Shown here: positions 1 through 8,820 of the stretch, in pieces | Position numbering within the stretch: position 1 is the stretch's first letter | Layout: the number at the start of each line of letters is the position of its first letter | From: Oceanobacillus jeddahensis | Lineage (GTDB): Bacteria > Bacillota > Bacilli > Bacillales > Amphibacillaceae | DNA length: 64,000 bases | Direction: 5' to 3' | Assembly: GCF_000750635.1 (NCBI RefSeq) | Contig: NZ_CCDM010000007.1 | Location: 120,497-184,496, forward strand | Program-made: the position numbers and the translations under genes | The notes under the pieces: model-generated | Databases searched by the model: none | What the model saw: only the letters and a program-made list of their open reading frames with translations | Told to the model about the DNA's origin: nothing

Positions 1-1
1 T

Positions 2-610
2 AAAACTGTTATTTTCGTTTTAGAGGAAGAACAATTTATTGGTATGATTGCACTTGCCGACCAAATCAAAGATTCTTCTAAAGAAGCTGTCAGCCGTTTG
101 CATGAGCTTGGTATTGAAGCACAAATGCTGACTGGGGATAACCAAACCGTGGCTGATGGGGTTGCTAAAGAAATCGGTATTGATCATGTGATTGCAGAGG
201 TGCTCCCAGATCAAAAAGCAGATCAAATTAAACAACTGCGAACAAATAAGAAAAGAACAGCCATGACTGGGGATGGAATTAATGACTCTCCTGCTTTAGC
301 TACTGCGGACTTAGGTGTGGCAGTTGGCGCCGGAACAGATGTAGCAATGGAAACAGCAGATATTGTATTAGTTAATAGTAACCCGGTAGATGTTGTTTCC
401 ATTATAGAGCTATCTCGCCTAACCTATCGGAAAATGATTCAAAATCTTTGGTGGGCAGCTGGCTACAATATTATTGCTATTCCATTAGCTGCAGGAATTT
501 TAGCTCCTTGGGGTATTGTTTTAGACCCTGCTGTTGGTGCCATATTAATGTCACTCAGTACCATTATTGTAGCTTTCAATGCCAGATTATTGAAAACGAA
601 AGATGCTTAA
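2..610 (+). CDS. copB: Copper/silver-exporting P1B-type ATPase, C-terminal part (CopB-like)
   Basis: The reading frame is open from the window edge, so the 5' part lies outside; about 202 codons remain. Visible parts are the end of the P domain with the hinge motif TGDGINDSPAL, then the last two membrane helices with YN and MSLST motifs. The tail from YNIIAIPLAAG to LMSLSTIIVAFNARLLK is typical of CopB-type (P1B-3) copper/silver pumps rather than CopA. The usual M/V before GDG is T here. The metal site in the preceding helix and the phosphorylated Asp are outside the window, so the metal is inferred from the tail only. A strong hairpin terminator follows. A CopA gene with its regulator lies about 10 kb downstream on the other strand. 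Confidence 0.85.
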   Translation, partial: KTVIFVLEEEQFIGMIALADQIKDSSKEAVSRLHELGIEAQMLTGDNQTVADGVAKEIGIDHVIAEVLPDQKADQIKQLRTNKKRTAMTGDGINDSPALATADLGVAVGAGTDVAMETADIVLVNSNPVDVVSIIELSRLTYRKMIQNLWWAAGYNIIAIPLAAGILAPWGIVLDPAVGAILMSLSTIIVAFNARLLKTKDA

Positions 611-637
611 GCTTAAGAAAAATTTTGATAGAAAGCA

Positions 638-680
638 GGAAACGCAAATCAAAAACAATATTTGATTTGCGTTTTCCTTT
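638..680 (+). terminator. Intrinsic terminator after copB
   Basis: A near-perfect 16-17 bp inverted repeat (GGAAACGCAAATCAAA and its complement, one bulged A) around a 7-nt loop, followed by CCTTTT. It ends the copB transcript. The following 140 bp up to dsdA hold nothing recognisable. Confidence 0.85.
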
Positions 681-820
681 TACATCATGTGAAATTATAT
701 TTCTTCAGATTTTCCAATCTTTAAGCGGGCGGAATAAACTTTTAGATCCCTCATTCTATTAAAAATACGCTTCATGGAACGAGTCGTGCTTATATGTTCA
801 GGTCAACTGCAAAAACAAAT

Positions 821-2158
821 TTATCCCTTATCCGGATCAGCTTTATAACGAACTCCTTTTTGATACGTTGCTTCCTTAATCTCATCTGGAACCATGCTTC
901 CACCAGTAGCCCAAATTAAATGTGTATCTTCTTCCGTTATTTTCGGATCATTTTGGACCACATAGGAAGGCCCCATTAACCCTGTTACGGCAGAAGGTTC
1001 AAGGTGAATACCCTCTGCGTCAACCATCTCTGCAACGAAGCGAAACATTTGCTCATCACTTACTGTATAGATTCCTTCCAGCAGCGGTTCCATCACTTTT
1101 CCAACAAAACCAGAGGCTCTACCTACAGCTAAGCCGTCTGCTGCTGTTTGATTATCTAATCCAAAATCATGGACCGAAACTTCATTATGCAGCCTTGTCA
1201 TCATCCCTATTAGCATACATGGAGAATGGGTTGGTTCAGCAAAGTAACATTTTACTGCATCGCCAAAGATTACTTTTAAGCCAAAGGCAACACCGCCTGG
1301 TCCTCCACCAACACCACATGGTAAATAAACATGGAGCGGCTTTTCCGGGCTTACTTGAATTGCCTGTTCTTCTAATTGTTTTTTCAAACGAATCGCTGCC
1401 ACCGTATATCCCAAAAATAGATCTGTGGAATTTTCATCATCTACAAAATAGCTCTTCGGATCATTTTCCGCTTCTTTTCTCCCCTGTTCCACAGCCTTAC
1501 TATAGTCGGATGGATGCTCCACCACCTGCACGCCGCGCTCTCTTAGTAAATCCTTTTTCCACTGTTTTGCATCTGCAGACATATGGACAATCACATGAAA
1601 ACCGAGCTTAGCGCTGATGACACCGATACTTAATCCTAAATTACCTGTAGAACCTACCAGAATGGTATATTGCGAAAAAAACTTCCGATACGTTTCTTCT
1701 GTAAGTTTGCTGTAGTCATCTTTTTCTGACAACAGATGATGCTCCTGCAATAACGTTTCTGCATGTTTAAGTACTTCATATATACCGCCTCTTGCTTTAA
1801 TGGACCCGGAAATAGGTAAATGACTGTCCAGCTTTATATAAAACGCACCTGGGATCTTTTGACCTGTAATGGTTTCTAATCGGGCTTTGATGTGATCCCC
1901 TTTTTTTAATGGTGATTCAATAATTCCTCCTGCATTCGCTGTTTCAGGATAGGCTTTTGATATAAAAGGCGCAAATCGCTTTAAGCGTGCTTCTGCATCT
2001 TGTATATCCTCCAGCTGAAGCGGCTGTCCTTGTAATGCTTTTTTGCTTTCCACTGCATAAGGATTGCTCCAATAAAATGGTGCGCAATGGATGATAGGGC
2101 CGAGGTCTGGAAATTCGCTAATCCATTCCTCAATCGGTCTCCCTTTTACCGTTGTCAT
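821..2158 (-). CDS. dsdA: D-serine dehydratase (ammonia-lyase)
   Basis: A PLP enzyme that converts D-serine to pyruvate and ammonia; 445 aa, the normal full length for DsdA. The Schiff-base lysine is expected at K121 in SGSIKARGG, and the phosphate-binding Gly-rich loop is GSTGNLGLSIG near residue 168. The PCGVGGGPGG segment near residue 280 is also typical. It stands alone, without the dsdX permease or dsdC regulator seen in enterobacteria, so the likely role is detoxifying or using D-serine taken up by other routes. No terminator is evident between its end and the copB terminator. Confidence 0.93.
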   Translation of the reverse strand: MTTVKGRPIEEWISEFPDLGPIIHCAPFYWSNPYAVESKKALQGQPLQLEDIQDAEARLKRFAPFISKAYPETANAGGIIESPLKKGDHIKARLETITGQKIPGAFYIKLDSHLPISGSIKARGGIYEVLKHAETLLQEHHLLSEKDDYSKLTEETYRKFFSQYTILVGSTGNLGLSIGVISAKLGFHVIVHMSADAKQWKKDLLRERGVQVVEHPSDYSKAVEQGRKEAENDPKSYFVDDENSTDLFLGYTVAAIRLKKQLEEQAIQVSPEKPLHVYLPCGVGGGPGGVAFGLKVIFGDAVKCYFAEPTHSPCMLIGMMTRLHNEVSVHDFGLDNQTAADGLAVGRASGFVGKVMEPLLEGIYTVSDEQMFRFVAEMVDAEGIHLEPSAVTGLMGPSYVVQNDPKITEEDTHLIWATGGSMVPDEIKEATYQKGVRYKADPDKG

Positions 2159-2248
2159 TAGCTTGTCACCTCTTCTTTGAAATGGTTATATTACGTATGA
2201 TTATAACATGATTTAATGAAAACAAATAACTTCATGACAGGTATCCAA

Positions 2249-2818
2249 TCACGTGTTGTCTCTATTCAGCCAATTTTCTCGTGTTAATTTCATATTAATA
2301 GAATCAATCCATTCCCCTTCAAACTCTAATTCATTTTTATCGACACTTTCTTCCATAAAGCCCACTTTTTCATAAACATGCCTTGCTCTTGGATTAAATT
2401 CCAGAACACTTAAAGTCAACTGGTTAAGTGTCGTGTTTTTAAATATATAATCAATTATAAGCTGTGTTGCTTCTGTTCCCAAACCACGATCCCTTCCCTT
2501 TGGACCAATAAGTACTCTAAAATTCATACTATGCTTGGCTTCATCATATAAATTAATGACTACTTCACCTACTAATATGCCTTGAGAAAGATCGACGATG
2601 GCGAGATCCAAACGATCGGTCTGTAACTCTCTTGTACGATACCAATCAACAATGGTTTCCTCTTCCTCAGCAAAATCAAAATCCATATCGCTGCCGGTTA
2701 ATTTTAAAACTTCATAATCTGTTAAACATTCTTTGATAAAAGGAAAATCTTCTTCTTTAAAAGACCTGAGCATTACCTTTTCACCTTTCAATAGAGGTTT
2801 ATCACCTAAATCTATCAT
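2249..2818 (-). CDS. GNAT family N-acetyltransferase (RimJ/RimL-like)
   Basis: 189 aa from the chosen ATG, which has a GGGGGGAGGGA ribosome-binding site 4 nt upstream; an in-frame upstream ATG at 2851 has none. The layout is that of the Acetyltransf_3 group: LLKGEKVMLRSFKEED at the N-terminus, VGEVVINLYD in the core, and the acetyl-CoA loop GPKGRDRGLGTEA near residue 105, followed by SVLEFNPRARHVYEKVGF. That last motif is typical of ribosomal-protein or small-molecule acetyltransferases. The acceptor cannot be read from the sequence. It is monocistronic. Confidence 0.85.
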   Translation of the reverse strand: MIDLGDKPLLKGEKVMLRSFKEEDFPFIKECLTDYEVLKLTGSDMDFDFAEEEETIVDWYRTRELQTDRLDLAIVDLSQGILVGEVVINLYDEAKHSMNFRVLIGPKGRDRGLGTEATQLIIDYIFKNTTLNQLTLSVLEFNPRARHVYEKVGFMEESVDKNELEFEGEWIDSINMKLTRENWLNRDNT

Positions 2819-2994
2819 TTTATCCCTCCCCCCTTTTTTATTAACATACACGCCAATGATCGCAATGCCACAATAAAGTCATTTCTTTTCATTCTACCAT
2901 TTATATTTTACAAAATTTCGATATTTATTAAATTATAATATATACACAAATATTGTACGTTATAATAAAGATGATAAATCTATTATTAGAGGAT

Positions 2995-3197
2995 GTTCAA
3001 AAAGTCCAATAAAAATGACACGGCGAATTTCTGCGTTGACGTGTTATTTCCGATACTCACGTATTATAAAGCATACGCTCCGTTCGGAAATAACACGTCG
3101 CCTTAAACTTCCGACGAACAGGACGTGCTAGTGTCGGTGCTGCGACAGGACGTCGCGTTCTTAACCGACTTGATCCTATTTATCGAACTTTTTGAAC
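2995..3197. repeat. Repeat family A, copy 1 (203 bp, terminal inverted repeats)
   Basis: Begins GTTCAAAAAGTCCAATAAA and ends with the near-exact inverted copy TTTATCGAACTTTTTGAAC. The first 40 bp recur in inverted orientation at the right end of copy 2 (61937-62214). The interior holds a nested stem-loop: outer GTCGGT/ACCGAC (3133-3138, 3164-3169) and inner GCGAC/GTCGC (3142-3146, 3152-3156). No reading frame is conserved, so it behaves like a non-autonomous MITE-type element. It fills the space in front of ucpA and ends 30 bp before its start codon. Confidence 0.8.
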
Positions 3198-3227
3198 ACG
3201 TACTATTACTAAATTGGAGGCGATTTC

Positions 3228-4025
3228 ATGAAAAAGTTAGAGGGAAAAACTGCATTTATTACTGGTGCAGCAATGGGACTTGGAGAAGGAATTGCACATG
3301 TTTATGCCAAGCATGGTGCGCAGTTAATGATTGTCGATATTAATCCTAAAGTAGAAGAGGTAGCAAAAGAAATTTCAAAAACATATGATGTAAAGGTTGA
3401 AACACAAATTGTAGATGTTACCGATGTAGATTCCTGTAAAGCAGCTGCAAAGGAAGCCGTGAGCCGATTTGGTCAAATTGATGTATTGGCAGCAATTGCA
3501 GGTGTATGTAAATTAGGAGATTTCCTGGAAATGAGTGACGATGACCTTAATTTCCATATTGATGTAAATATTAAAGGCGTATGGAATACGACCAAAGCAG
3601 TCTTACCATACATGCTTGAAAATGGCGGCGGCAATATTGTTGTGATGTCTTCGGTAACTGGAGATATTGTTGCTGACCCGGGTGAAGTAGCTTATGCACT
3701 TTCCAAAGCAGCATTAATCGGTTTTACTAAATCACTAGCTGTAGAGTACGCCGCTAAAAATATCCGTGTCAACGCCATGCAGCTGGGGTATGCTCGAACA
3801 CCGATGGCTGAAAGCATTGCGAGAACATCCAACCCGGATGATCCCGAATCTGTACTTACAGAGATGGCAACCGCTATTCCAATGCGACGTCTTGGCTTAC
3901 CTAAAGAGGTTGGAGAGCTTGCAGCATTTTTAGGAAGTGATGAATCTAGCTACATGACAGGCGGTCAATATGTCATTGACGGAGGCAGCACCCTGCCGGA
4001 ATCTGTTTCAGTAGGAATTGAATAA
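3228..4025 (+). CDS. ucpA: SDR-family oxidoreductase UcpA
   Basis: A cytosolic NAD(P)-dependent short-chain dehydrogenase; 265 aa. The cofactor motif TGAAMGLGEG is at residues 12-21. The catalytic set is N114 (DVNIKGVW), S142 (MSSVTGD), Y156 and K160 (YALSK). From EMSDDDLNFHIDVNIKGVWN to the C-terminal GGSTLPESVSVGI it closely matches enterobacterial UcpA, whose natural substrate is not settled (reported for E. coli UcpA: furfural tolerance). The usual NNAG motif after strand 4 is AIAG here. The start has TTGGAGG 8 nt upstream. The promoter region is largely replaced by repeat A, so how it is transcribed is unclear. Confidence 0.9.
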   Translation: MKKLEGKTAFITGAAMGLGEGIAHVYAKHGAQLMIVDINPKVEEVAKEISKTYDVKVETQIVDVTDVDSCKAAAKEAVSRFGQIDVLAAIAGVCKLGDFLEMSDDDLNFHIDVNIKGVWNTTKAVLPYMLENGGGNIVVMSSVTGDIVADPGEVAYALSKAALIGFTKSLAVEYAAKNIRVNAMQLGYARTPMAESIARTSNPDDPESVLTEMATAIPMRRLGLPKEVGELAAFLGSDESSYMTGGQYVIDGGSTLPESVSVGIE

Positions 4026-4040
4026 GTGAAAGCATAGTAA

Positions 4041-4077
4041 AGGCACCTTGTTATTTATCTAATTTAACAAGGTGCCT
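4041..4077 (+). terminator. Intrinsic terminator after ucpA
   Basis: A 13-bp perfect stem (AGGCACCTTGTTA and its complement) followed by AATTTATTTTTT on the plus strand. It separates ucpA from the convergent membrane-protein gene that ends at 4081. Confidence 0.85.
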
Positions 4078-4080
4078 AAT

Positions 4081-4467
4081 TTATTTTTTCATTGCTTTAT
4101 AGATAAAGTAACCAATAATACCGATCACAGCATAAACAGCAAAGAAGACAATAAATCCCCATAAGCCCATGACTGCATCTGCGAATTCCATGTTCCCGCG
4201 CTGCGTATATGCCTGCTGAATTTCCACGGCAAATACAAGGACAATCATCATAGTAAATGTATAAATAAATGCTAAAATAGCAATACTCCACTTTAATTTA
4301 GATAGAAGCTTAAATAAAATATAGACAAAGAAGAATGTAACAATACCCAGAATACCGAAAATCCAGAAATGCAATTCTTTATCTGTCATATTCGAACCAA
4401 ATGTACTGGCGATAATATCATGAATATCATTGATTAAATCTACAATTAGCATAATTGCTTCTCTCAT
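4081..4467 (-). CDS. Small integral membrane protein of unknown function
   Basis: 128 aa. Three hydrophobic segments are visible: about 33-55 (HFWIFGILGIVTFFFVYILF), 61-82 and 102-124, with a short charged loop around YTQRGNMEFADA and a positively charged C-terminus (YKAMKK). The start has AAGGAG 7 nt upstream. No catalytic or binding motif was recognised. It is monocistronic and convergent with ucpA; the function is unknown. Confidence 0.75.
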   Translation of the reverse strand: MREAIMLIVDLINDIHDIIASTFGSNMTDKELHFWIFGILGIVTFFFVYILFKLLSKLKWSIAILAFIYTFTMMIVLVFAVEIQQAYTQRGNMEFADAVMGLWGFIVFFAVYAVIGIIGYFIYKAMKK

Positions 4468-4571
4468 AACGGGCTCCTTTCTCTATATTAATTATTGGAA
4501 AATTTATAGCGTTTTGTTCCCCGTCGTTTCTACACACGATAAATTCTGATTAAAAACATACTTATGCAGCA

Positions 4572-6218
4572 TCATAACCTGCTTAATTCATCCATCATTG
4601 CCCGCCGGTTTTTATAAAGAGACTGCCATTCCCTCACAATTTCTTTTACCTTCTGTTCTCCTTCTGGATATTTTTTCATGTTTCTTAATAGAGCAACAAT
4701 CTCCTGATATCGTCTGCGGTCTGTTGTAGGTCTTGCCATATTTTGTACAATCATTTCATATTTATTTAAAAGTTGATGAGGATATAACTTCATTAAACTT
4801 TTTTCATATGCTTGCAACGTATGGAGTGATGGGGAATCTAACACCACTTGCAGCAGACGGTCATATAACTTTTCAGATTCATACAAATCAGCAATTTCTC
4901 TACCGGGAGAAACCGCATTAAAAATGACCTCTCTTTGTACCTTCCATTCTTCCTCCGGGTAAAGCAGCTTCAATTCATTAAAAATATCTAAATTGCCCTT
5001 CTGATATTCCAGCACTAAAGACCATAATTCCTGCTCATAAGCCCGATTGTTCCCCATCTGTTTATAGATATTTTTCAATTGCAGGCTGTAATCTCTTACA
5101 AGTCCCGAAAGACCTTTATCTGCATTTTTCCCGTCTTCAAGTAAATGAATTGCTTTATCATACGCTTTTCTGTTGATGCAGTGTTCAATATAGTATTTCC
5201 TGACTCGATTAAATTCCAGATGTTTTTCACAATAGGCATCCATTTCAGATTCAGCTGCATTTTGTTCTTCCAGCATTTCTATATGTCTAATAGCCCATTT
5301 CCCAGCAGCATACCCTCTCGACCAGGAATCCTCTTCTTTTTTGAATTTTTGCACCTGCTGATCTGAAAATACAAGTTTCTCTGCAATAAATACATCCTCT
5401 TGAAAATTTTCAAACAGCATTTCTTCTAAATAATCTTCCATATAATCAATAACTGACCCATCTAAACTCTCCATAAACCAGCGAAACATCTTTTTCTTTA
5501 ATGGTGCATCACTATATTCCAATATTTCCTGCCAAATTTCCATACACATTTGGGAAAGTATCCCGGTTTCTCCACCTGAATCGTCTATATCCTGGTTTCC
5601 CAGCTTGATGAATAGATCATTCGTTAACACAAACGCTTCCTGATAGAAGCCGTTTTCTATCATACCTCGTATATCATTATCAAGAAACTCTTCTAATTCA
5701 GCTGCAAAATTACTTGCACTATAGTAATCAATAAAGTCATGTCCTCCTGCATGTCTATATAATATGTTATTTATTTGATTCTTATATCTTTTCATATCTT
5801 CCGGCGAAAGCGAATACTTCATAATACTTTTAAAACGATTCAGCAGTTTTTCATCATCTTCCAGAATACTTGTTAGAAAATCACGGATAAGTTTCTCATC
5901 TGCTTCTTTTACGAATTCGGAAATATTTTCCTTACTTTTGTCTGGATACTCTTTTTTAATAGAATCGACATTATCGACATAAAACAAGACTGCTGCCATA
6001 TGCTTGCAATGATTCCCATCTAAAGCAAATGGGCAATCACAACTTAGCAGAGTCACTTCTCCGTCTGCCAGTTCCACTTCTACATCATATATTTCTGTTC
6101 CATACACTGTTGCTTCAATAACATCTTCTTGAATTGATATATCTTGTACTAGATCACGATGATAATAATCGAATCCCCTGTCCAGAATGTGTTCCATAAA
6201 TTGTTGCTGCCAGGTCAT
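4572..6218 (-). CDS. SWIM zinc-finger protein
   Basis: 548 aa. The SWIM motif C-x-C-x8-C-x-H is at residues 60-73 (CDCPFALDGNHCKH) and should bind one zinc. The rest is helix-rich and probably built from repeated helical hairpins. SWIM domains are known to bind DNA or protein partners. In Firmicutes, proteins of this layout are sometimes found next to SNF2-type helicases, but none is visible here. It is monocistronic, and its molecular role is not known. Confidence 0.85.
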   Translation of the reverse strand: MTWQQQFMEHILDRGFDYYHRDLVQDISIQEDVIEATVYGTEIYDVEVELADGEVTLLSCDCPFALDGNHCKHMAAVLFYVDNVDSIKKEYPDKSKENISEFVKEADEKLIRDFLTSILEDDEKLLNRFKSIMKYSLSPEDMKRYKNQINNILYRHAGGHDFIDYYSASNFAAELEEFLDNDIRGMIENGFYQEAFVLTNDLFIKLGNQDIDDSGGETGILSQMCMEIWQEILEYSDAPLKKKMFRWFMESLDGSVIDYMEDYLEEMLFENFQEDVFIAEKLVFSDQQVQKFKKEEDSWSRGYAAGKWAIRHIEMLEEQNAAESEMDAYCEKHLEFNRVRKYYIEHCINRKAYDKAIHLLEDGKNADKGLSGLVRDYSLQLKNIYKQMGNNRAYEQELWSLVLEYQKGNLDIFNELKLLYPEEEWKVQREVIFNAVSPGREIADLYESEKLYDRLLQVVLDSPSLHTLQAYEKSLMKLYPHQLLNKYEMIVQNMARPTTDRRRYQEIVALLRNMKKYPEGEQKVKEIVREWQSLYKNRRAMMDELSRL

Positions 6219-6327
6219 GCGCTTCGCCTCCCTTTCACCTTTATTTTATAGTTTTAAATATGCTTGGAAAAGGAAGAACTCTTTTAAATATTTATCTTTA
6301 ATAAGCGTGTTTAACTCTTATTATAAT

Positions 6328-6465
6328 GAATAGGACCAATCTGATCTATTTATAAAACGAAATTTTACTCAACGGGAGTTTTCGACGCACAGCTTTTTAC
6401 GATGGGGCGAGTTATCGCAATGGTTTTCGATGGGACGAGTTATCGCAGTCCCATCCCCAGCCAGT
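6328..6465. repeat. Mosaic scar made of family A and family C modules
   Basis: The 369-bp gap between the SWIM gene and the exporter contains AATAGGACCAA (a family A piece), then ACGAAATTTTACTCAACGGG (like the end of family C), then a unit CGATGGGRCGAGTTATCGCA present twice in tandem (about 6400-6420 and 6428-6448). That unit also occurs, inverted, inside repeat A copy 2 near 61993 and, in the same orientation, inside repeat B near 33288. No complete element is present, so this looks like a rearranged remnant. Confidence 0.6.
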
Positions 6466-6485
6466 TACACTACGATAAAACAAAT

Positions 6486-6527
6486 GAAGCAGCTCATATC
6501 AAATTAAAAATTGATATGAGCTGCTTC
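6486..6527 (-). terminator. Terminator of the DHA2 exporter gene
   Basis: A perfect 17-bp inverted repeat (GAAGCAGCTCATATCAA and complement) with an 8-nt loop. On the minus strand it is followed by ATTTGTTTT. It lies 60 bp past the stop of the exporter gene. Confidence 0.8.
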
Positions 6528-6587
6528 AAATTATTTTAATAATGTGCTGTATTTGACAAAGAAATAGTATTAATTGAAAAAATCTTA

Positions 6588-8006
6588 TTATTTGCTTGAA
6601 CGTACAAACAATACAGCTAACACCGCTCCAACGAAAGCAAACATACCTGCCCAAAAGAAGCCTTGTTGGAAACCTTCATTTAAAGCAACAACTGAATCAG
6701 TAGCGTCACTCGCACTTGTTGCCGCACCGGCAATTGCAACCATAACGGATAGACCAATGGCAGAGCCGATTTGAAAATTCGTGTTGTATAAACCAGATGC
6801 AAGCCCTGTTTTTTTCGGTTCTACTTCTGACACTGATGCTGTTGTAGCCGCCAAATAAGCAAGTGCATTACCTAACGCTGCTACGAATGAAGGGAATAAT
6901 ACGCTGATAAAATAAGTGCCATCTACTGTTGCAAATTGTGAAAAGAGAATATTACCCAAGCCGAGAATCACAAAGCCTGCAACCATCGTCATTTTTATAC
7001 CCAATTTTGCTAATACCTTTTCAGCTACGACGATCATGAAGAATGCCATAAATAAAGGCACAGGCAATACTGCCATTGCGCCGGCTGTCGGAGAGTACTG
7101 TAACACTTGCTGCAAATAAAGGATCAACATATAAATTAATGGGAACCATGCGGCCTGTGTTAAAAAGACACCGATATTACCAATACCTAAATTAGGTGTT
7201 TTAAAAATATGAAGTGGTAATAGCGCTTCTTTCATCTTGGATTCTACAAGAAGGAAAATCAGAAACAGAACAACACCTGCAATCAGTGAAATCATAACAT
7301 TACTTGATGTCCAGCCGCTGTGTTCCGCTGATACAATACCATAAACAAGTAACATCAGAGATGCTGTGACTAAAACAGCACCAACATAATCAATACGTCC
7401 TTTCATTCTTTGTCCGGATTTTTGTAATAGCTTAGGGCTGAAAATCAAAACTATAATACTTAACGGTACATAGATGAACAATGTCCAACGCCAGCCGAGT
7501 GATCCAGTTAAAAGTCCGCCAAATACAATTCCAAATGCGCCTCCTGCTGCACCAGACAAGCCCCAAAAAGCAAGTGCCTTTGCTTTTTCAGACGAGCTGA
7601 AATTAAACAGCCGCATGACCATAGATAGAGCTGAAGGAGCAATTAAAGCAGAACCCAATCCTTGCATTCCACGGAATATATTTAAACTTATTTCACTCCA
7701 GGATAAACCTGCAAATAAAGATGAAACTGCCAAAATAAAAACACCAATATTAAAAATCCGGCGGTTGCCATATAAATCAGCTAATTTCCCTCCTAATAAC
7801 AGGAAGCCCCCAAATATGAGCAGAAATGCGCTCATCACCCATTGCAAACTTTCTTGCGTATAACCGAGTGACTTCTGAATGGACGGCAGGGCAATTTGAA
7901 TAATAGATGCATCCATTATGACAAGGAAGTTCGCAAAACATAATAAAAACAGTGCCTTCCACCGTTTAGGGTCTGGTTGTGCGATTGTATTTGTATGTGT
8001 AGACAT
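6588..8006 (-). CDS. MFS drug transporter, DHA2 (EmrB/QacA) family
   Basis: 472 aa with 14 predicted membrane spans, the topology of DHA2 proton-driven multidrug exporters. The N-terminal half has the family opening FANFLVIMDASIIQIALPSI (proton relay Asp at about residue 32) and loop motif GGKLADLYGNRRIF near residue 78. Motif C-like GGAFGIVFGGLL follows near residue 156. The start has TTGGAGG about 10 nt upstream. It is monocistronic with no adjacent regulator, but an imperfect palindrome in front (8050-8075) may be an operator. The drug range cannot be read from sequence. Confidence 0.9.
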   Translation of the reverse strand: MSTHTNTIAQPDPKRWKALFLLCFANFLVIMDASIIQIALPSIQKSLGYTQESLQWVMSAFLLIFGGFLLLGGKLADLYGNRRIFNIGVFILAVSSLFAGLSWSEISLNIFRGMQGLGSALIAPSALSMVMRLFNFSSSEKAKALAFWGLSGAAGGAFGIVFGGLLTGSLGWRWTLFIYVPLSIIVLIFSPKLLQKSGQRMKGRIDYVGAVLVTASLMLLVYGIVSAEHSGWTSSNVMISLIAGVVLFLIFLLVESKMKEALLPLHIFKTPNLGIGNIGVFLTQAAWFPLIYMLILYLQQVLQYSPTAGAMAVLPVPLFMAFFMIVVAEKVLAKLGIKMTMVAGFVILGLGNILFSQFATVDGTYFISVLFPSFVAALGNALAYLAATTASVSEVEPKKTGLASGLYNTNFQIGSAIGLSVMVAIAGAATSASDATDSVVALNEGFQQGFFWAGMFAFVGAVLAVLFVRSSK

Positions 8007-8049
8007 CGTTGTATTACCTCCAATAGTACATGTATCTGATCATCATAAA

Positions 8050-8075
8050 GATGTTATTTATTACGTAATAGCATC
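8050..8075. promoter_or_regulatory. Possible operator in front of the exporter
   Basis: An imperfect palindrome, GATGTTATT-7 nt-AATAGCATC (8 of 9 positions match), centred about 55 bp upstream of the exporter start. The size and symmetry suit a TetR- or MarR-type repressor, but no such gene is adjacent, so the regulator is unknown. Confidence 0.35.
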
Positions 8076-8106
8076 CGTAAAATTACTATTTAAGTGAAAT
8101 TTCGTT

Positions 8107-8727
8107 TTATACATTTATCAATTGATCTTTCCCAATTCTTCTCCAGAATTTAAAGAAAGTCTCTCTTTTCTTGCCAAGTTTTGCATAGCTGTCAATAATC
8201 TCCGCTATTAAATCGTATAACTCTTCCGGCTCCAGATTCTCTTTGAGAAGCATTCCCACTTCTGCATCGAAACCCTTGCCCTTTCCCCCTACGTATAAAT
8301 TATACTGATCCTTAAATTTCATAACGCCTATATCGCTGACCATTGGTTCTCCACAGCCAATCGGACAGCCTGTATAAGCCATCTTTAAGGTAAAAGGAAC
8401 TTGTTTGCCGGCAAATCGTTTATTTAACTCTTTAGCAACAGGCATCCCTTCCCGCTCTTCCCCTTTACAGAAATTACAGGTTCTTAAGCTCTTCACATAA
8501 TTTCCTACTGGATAACAAGCCAATCCAACATTTTCAAACTCCTGTATTATTTCTTCTTTTTTGTTTTCGGGTATTTCGATATAAAGCTGTTGAAAAGTGG
8601 TTAATTCTAGCTCCTCGTCTTCATTCATATATTTGGAGATGAGCAGTAGTTGTTTGGCATTTAGTTTTGATCCAAATCCGATACCTCCATTGACAGCGAT
8701 TTTAATCTTTTTTTCATCGCTCTCCAT
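8107..8727 (-). CDS. Nitrite/sulfite reductase-like protein (siroheme/4Fe-4S fold)
   Basis: 206 aa from the ATG that follows GAGGGGAGAATCTAT; an upstream in-frame extension has no ribosome-binding site. It is about the size of one ferredoxin-like half plus one 4Fe-4S half of a siroheme reductase. Cysteines occur as C-x2-C (RTCNFCKG) and C-x3-C (TGCPIGCGE); the canonical first pair is C-x5-C, so the cluster site is unusual. It lacks the length of a complete nitrite or sulfite reductase and may be a stand-alone redox or sensing protein. It is the last gene on the minus strand of the copper region, but a family C repeat separates it from the glutaredoxin-like gene. Confidence 0.75.
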   Translation of the reverse strand: MESDEKKIKIAVNGGIGFGSKLNAKQLLLISKYMNEDEELELTTFQQLYIEIPENKKEEIIQEFENVGLACYPVGNYVKSLRTCNFCKGEEREGMPVAKELNKRFAGKQVPFTLKMAYTGCPIGCGEPMVSDIGVMKFKDQYNLYVGGKGKGFDAEVGMLLKENLEPEELYDLIAEIIDSYAKLGKKRETFFKFWRRIGKDQLINV

Positions 8728-8820
8728 ATAGATTCTCCCCTCTTTTTTATTTTTTACCACTTTATACAATACGTCAGTAAGGTATTTAAAATGATAAAAA
8801 CAATTCGTTACTACAAAATA

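Noticed and set aside
922..1611. 229-codon plus-strand frame antisense to dsdA
   Set aside because: Shadow of the dsdA codons; composition not protein-like.
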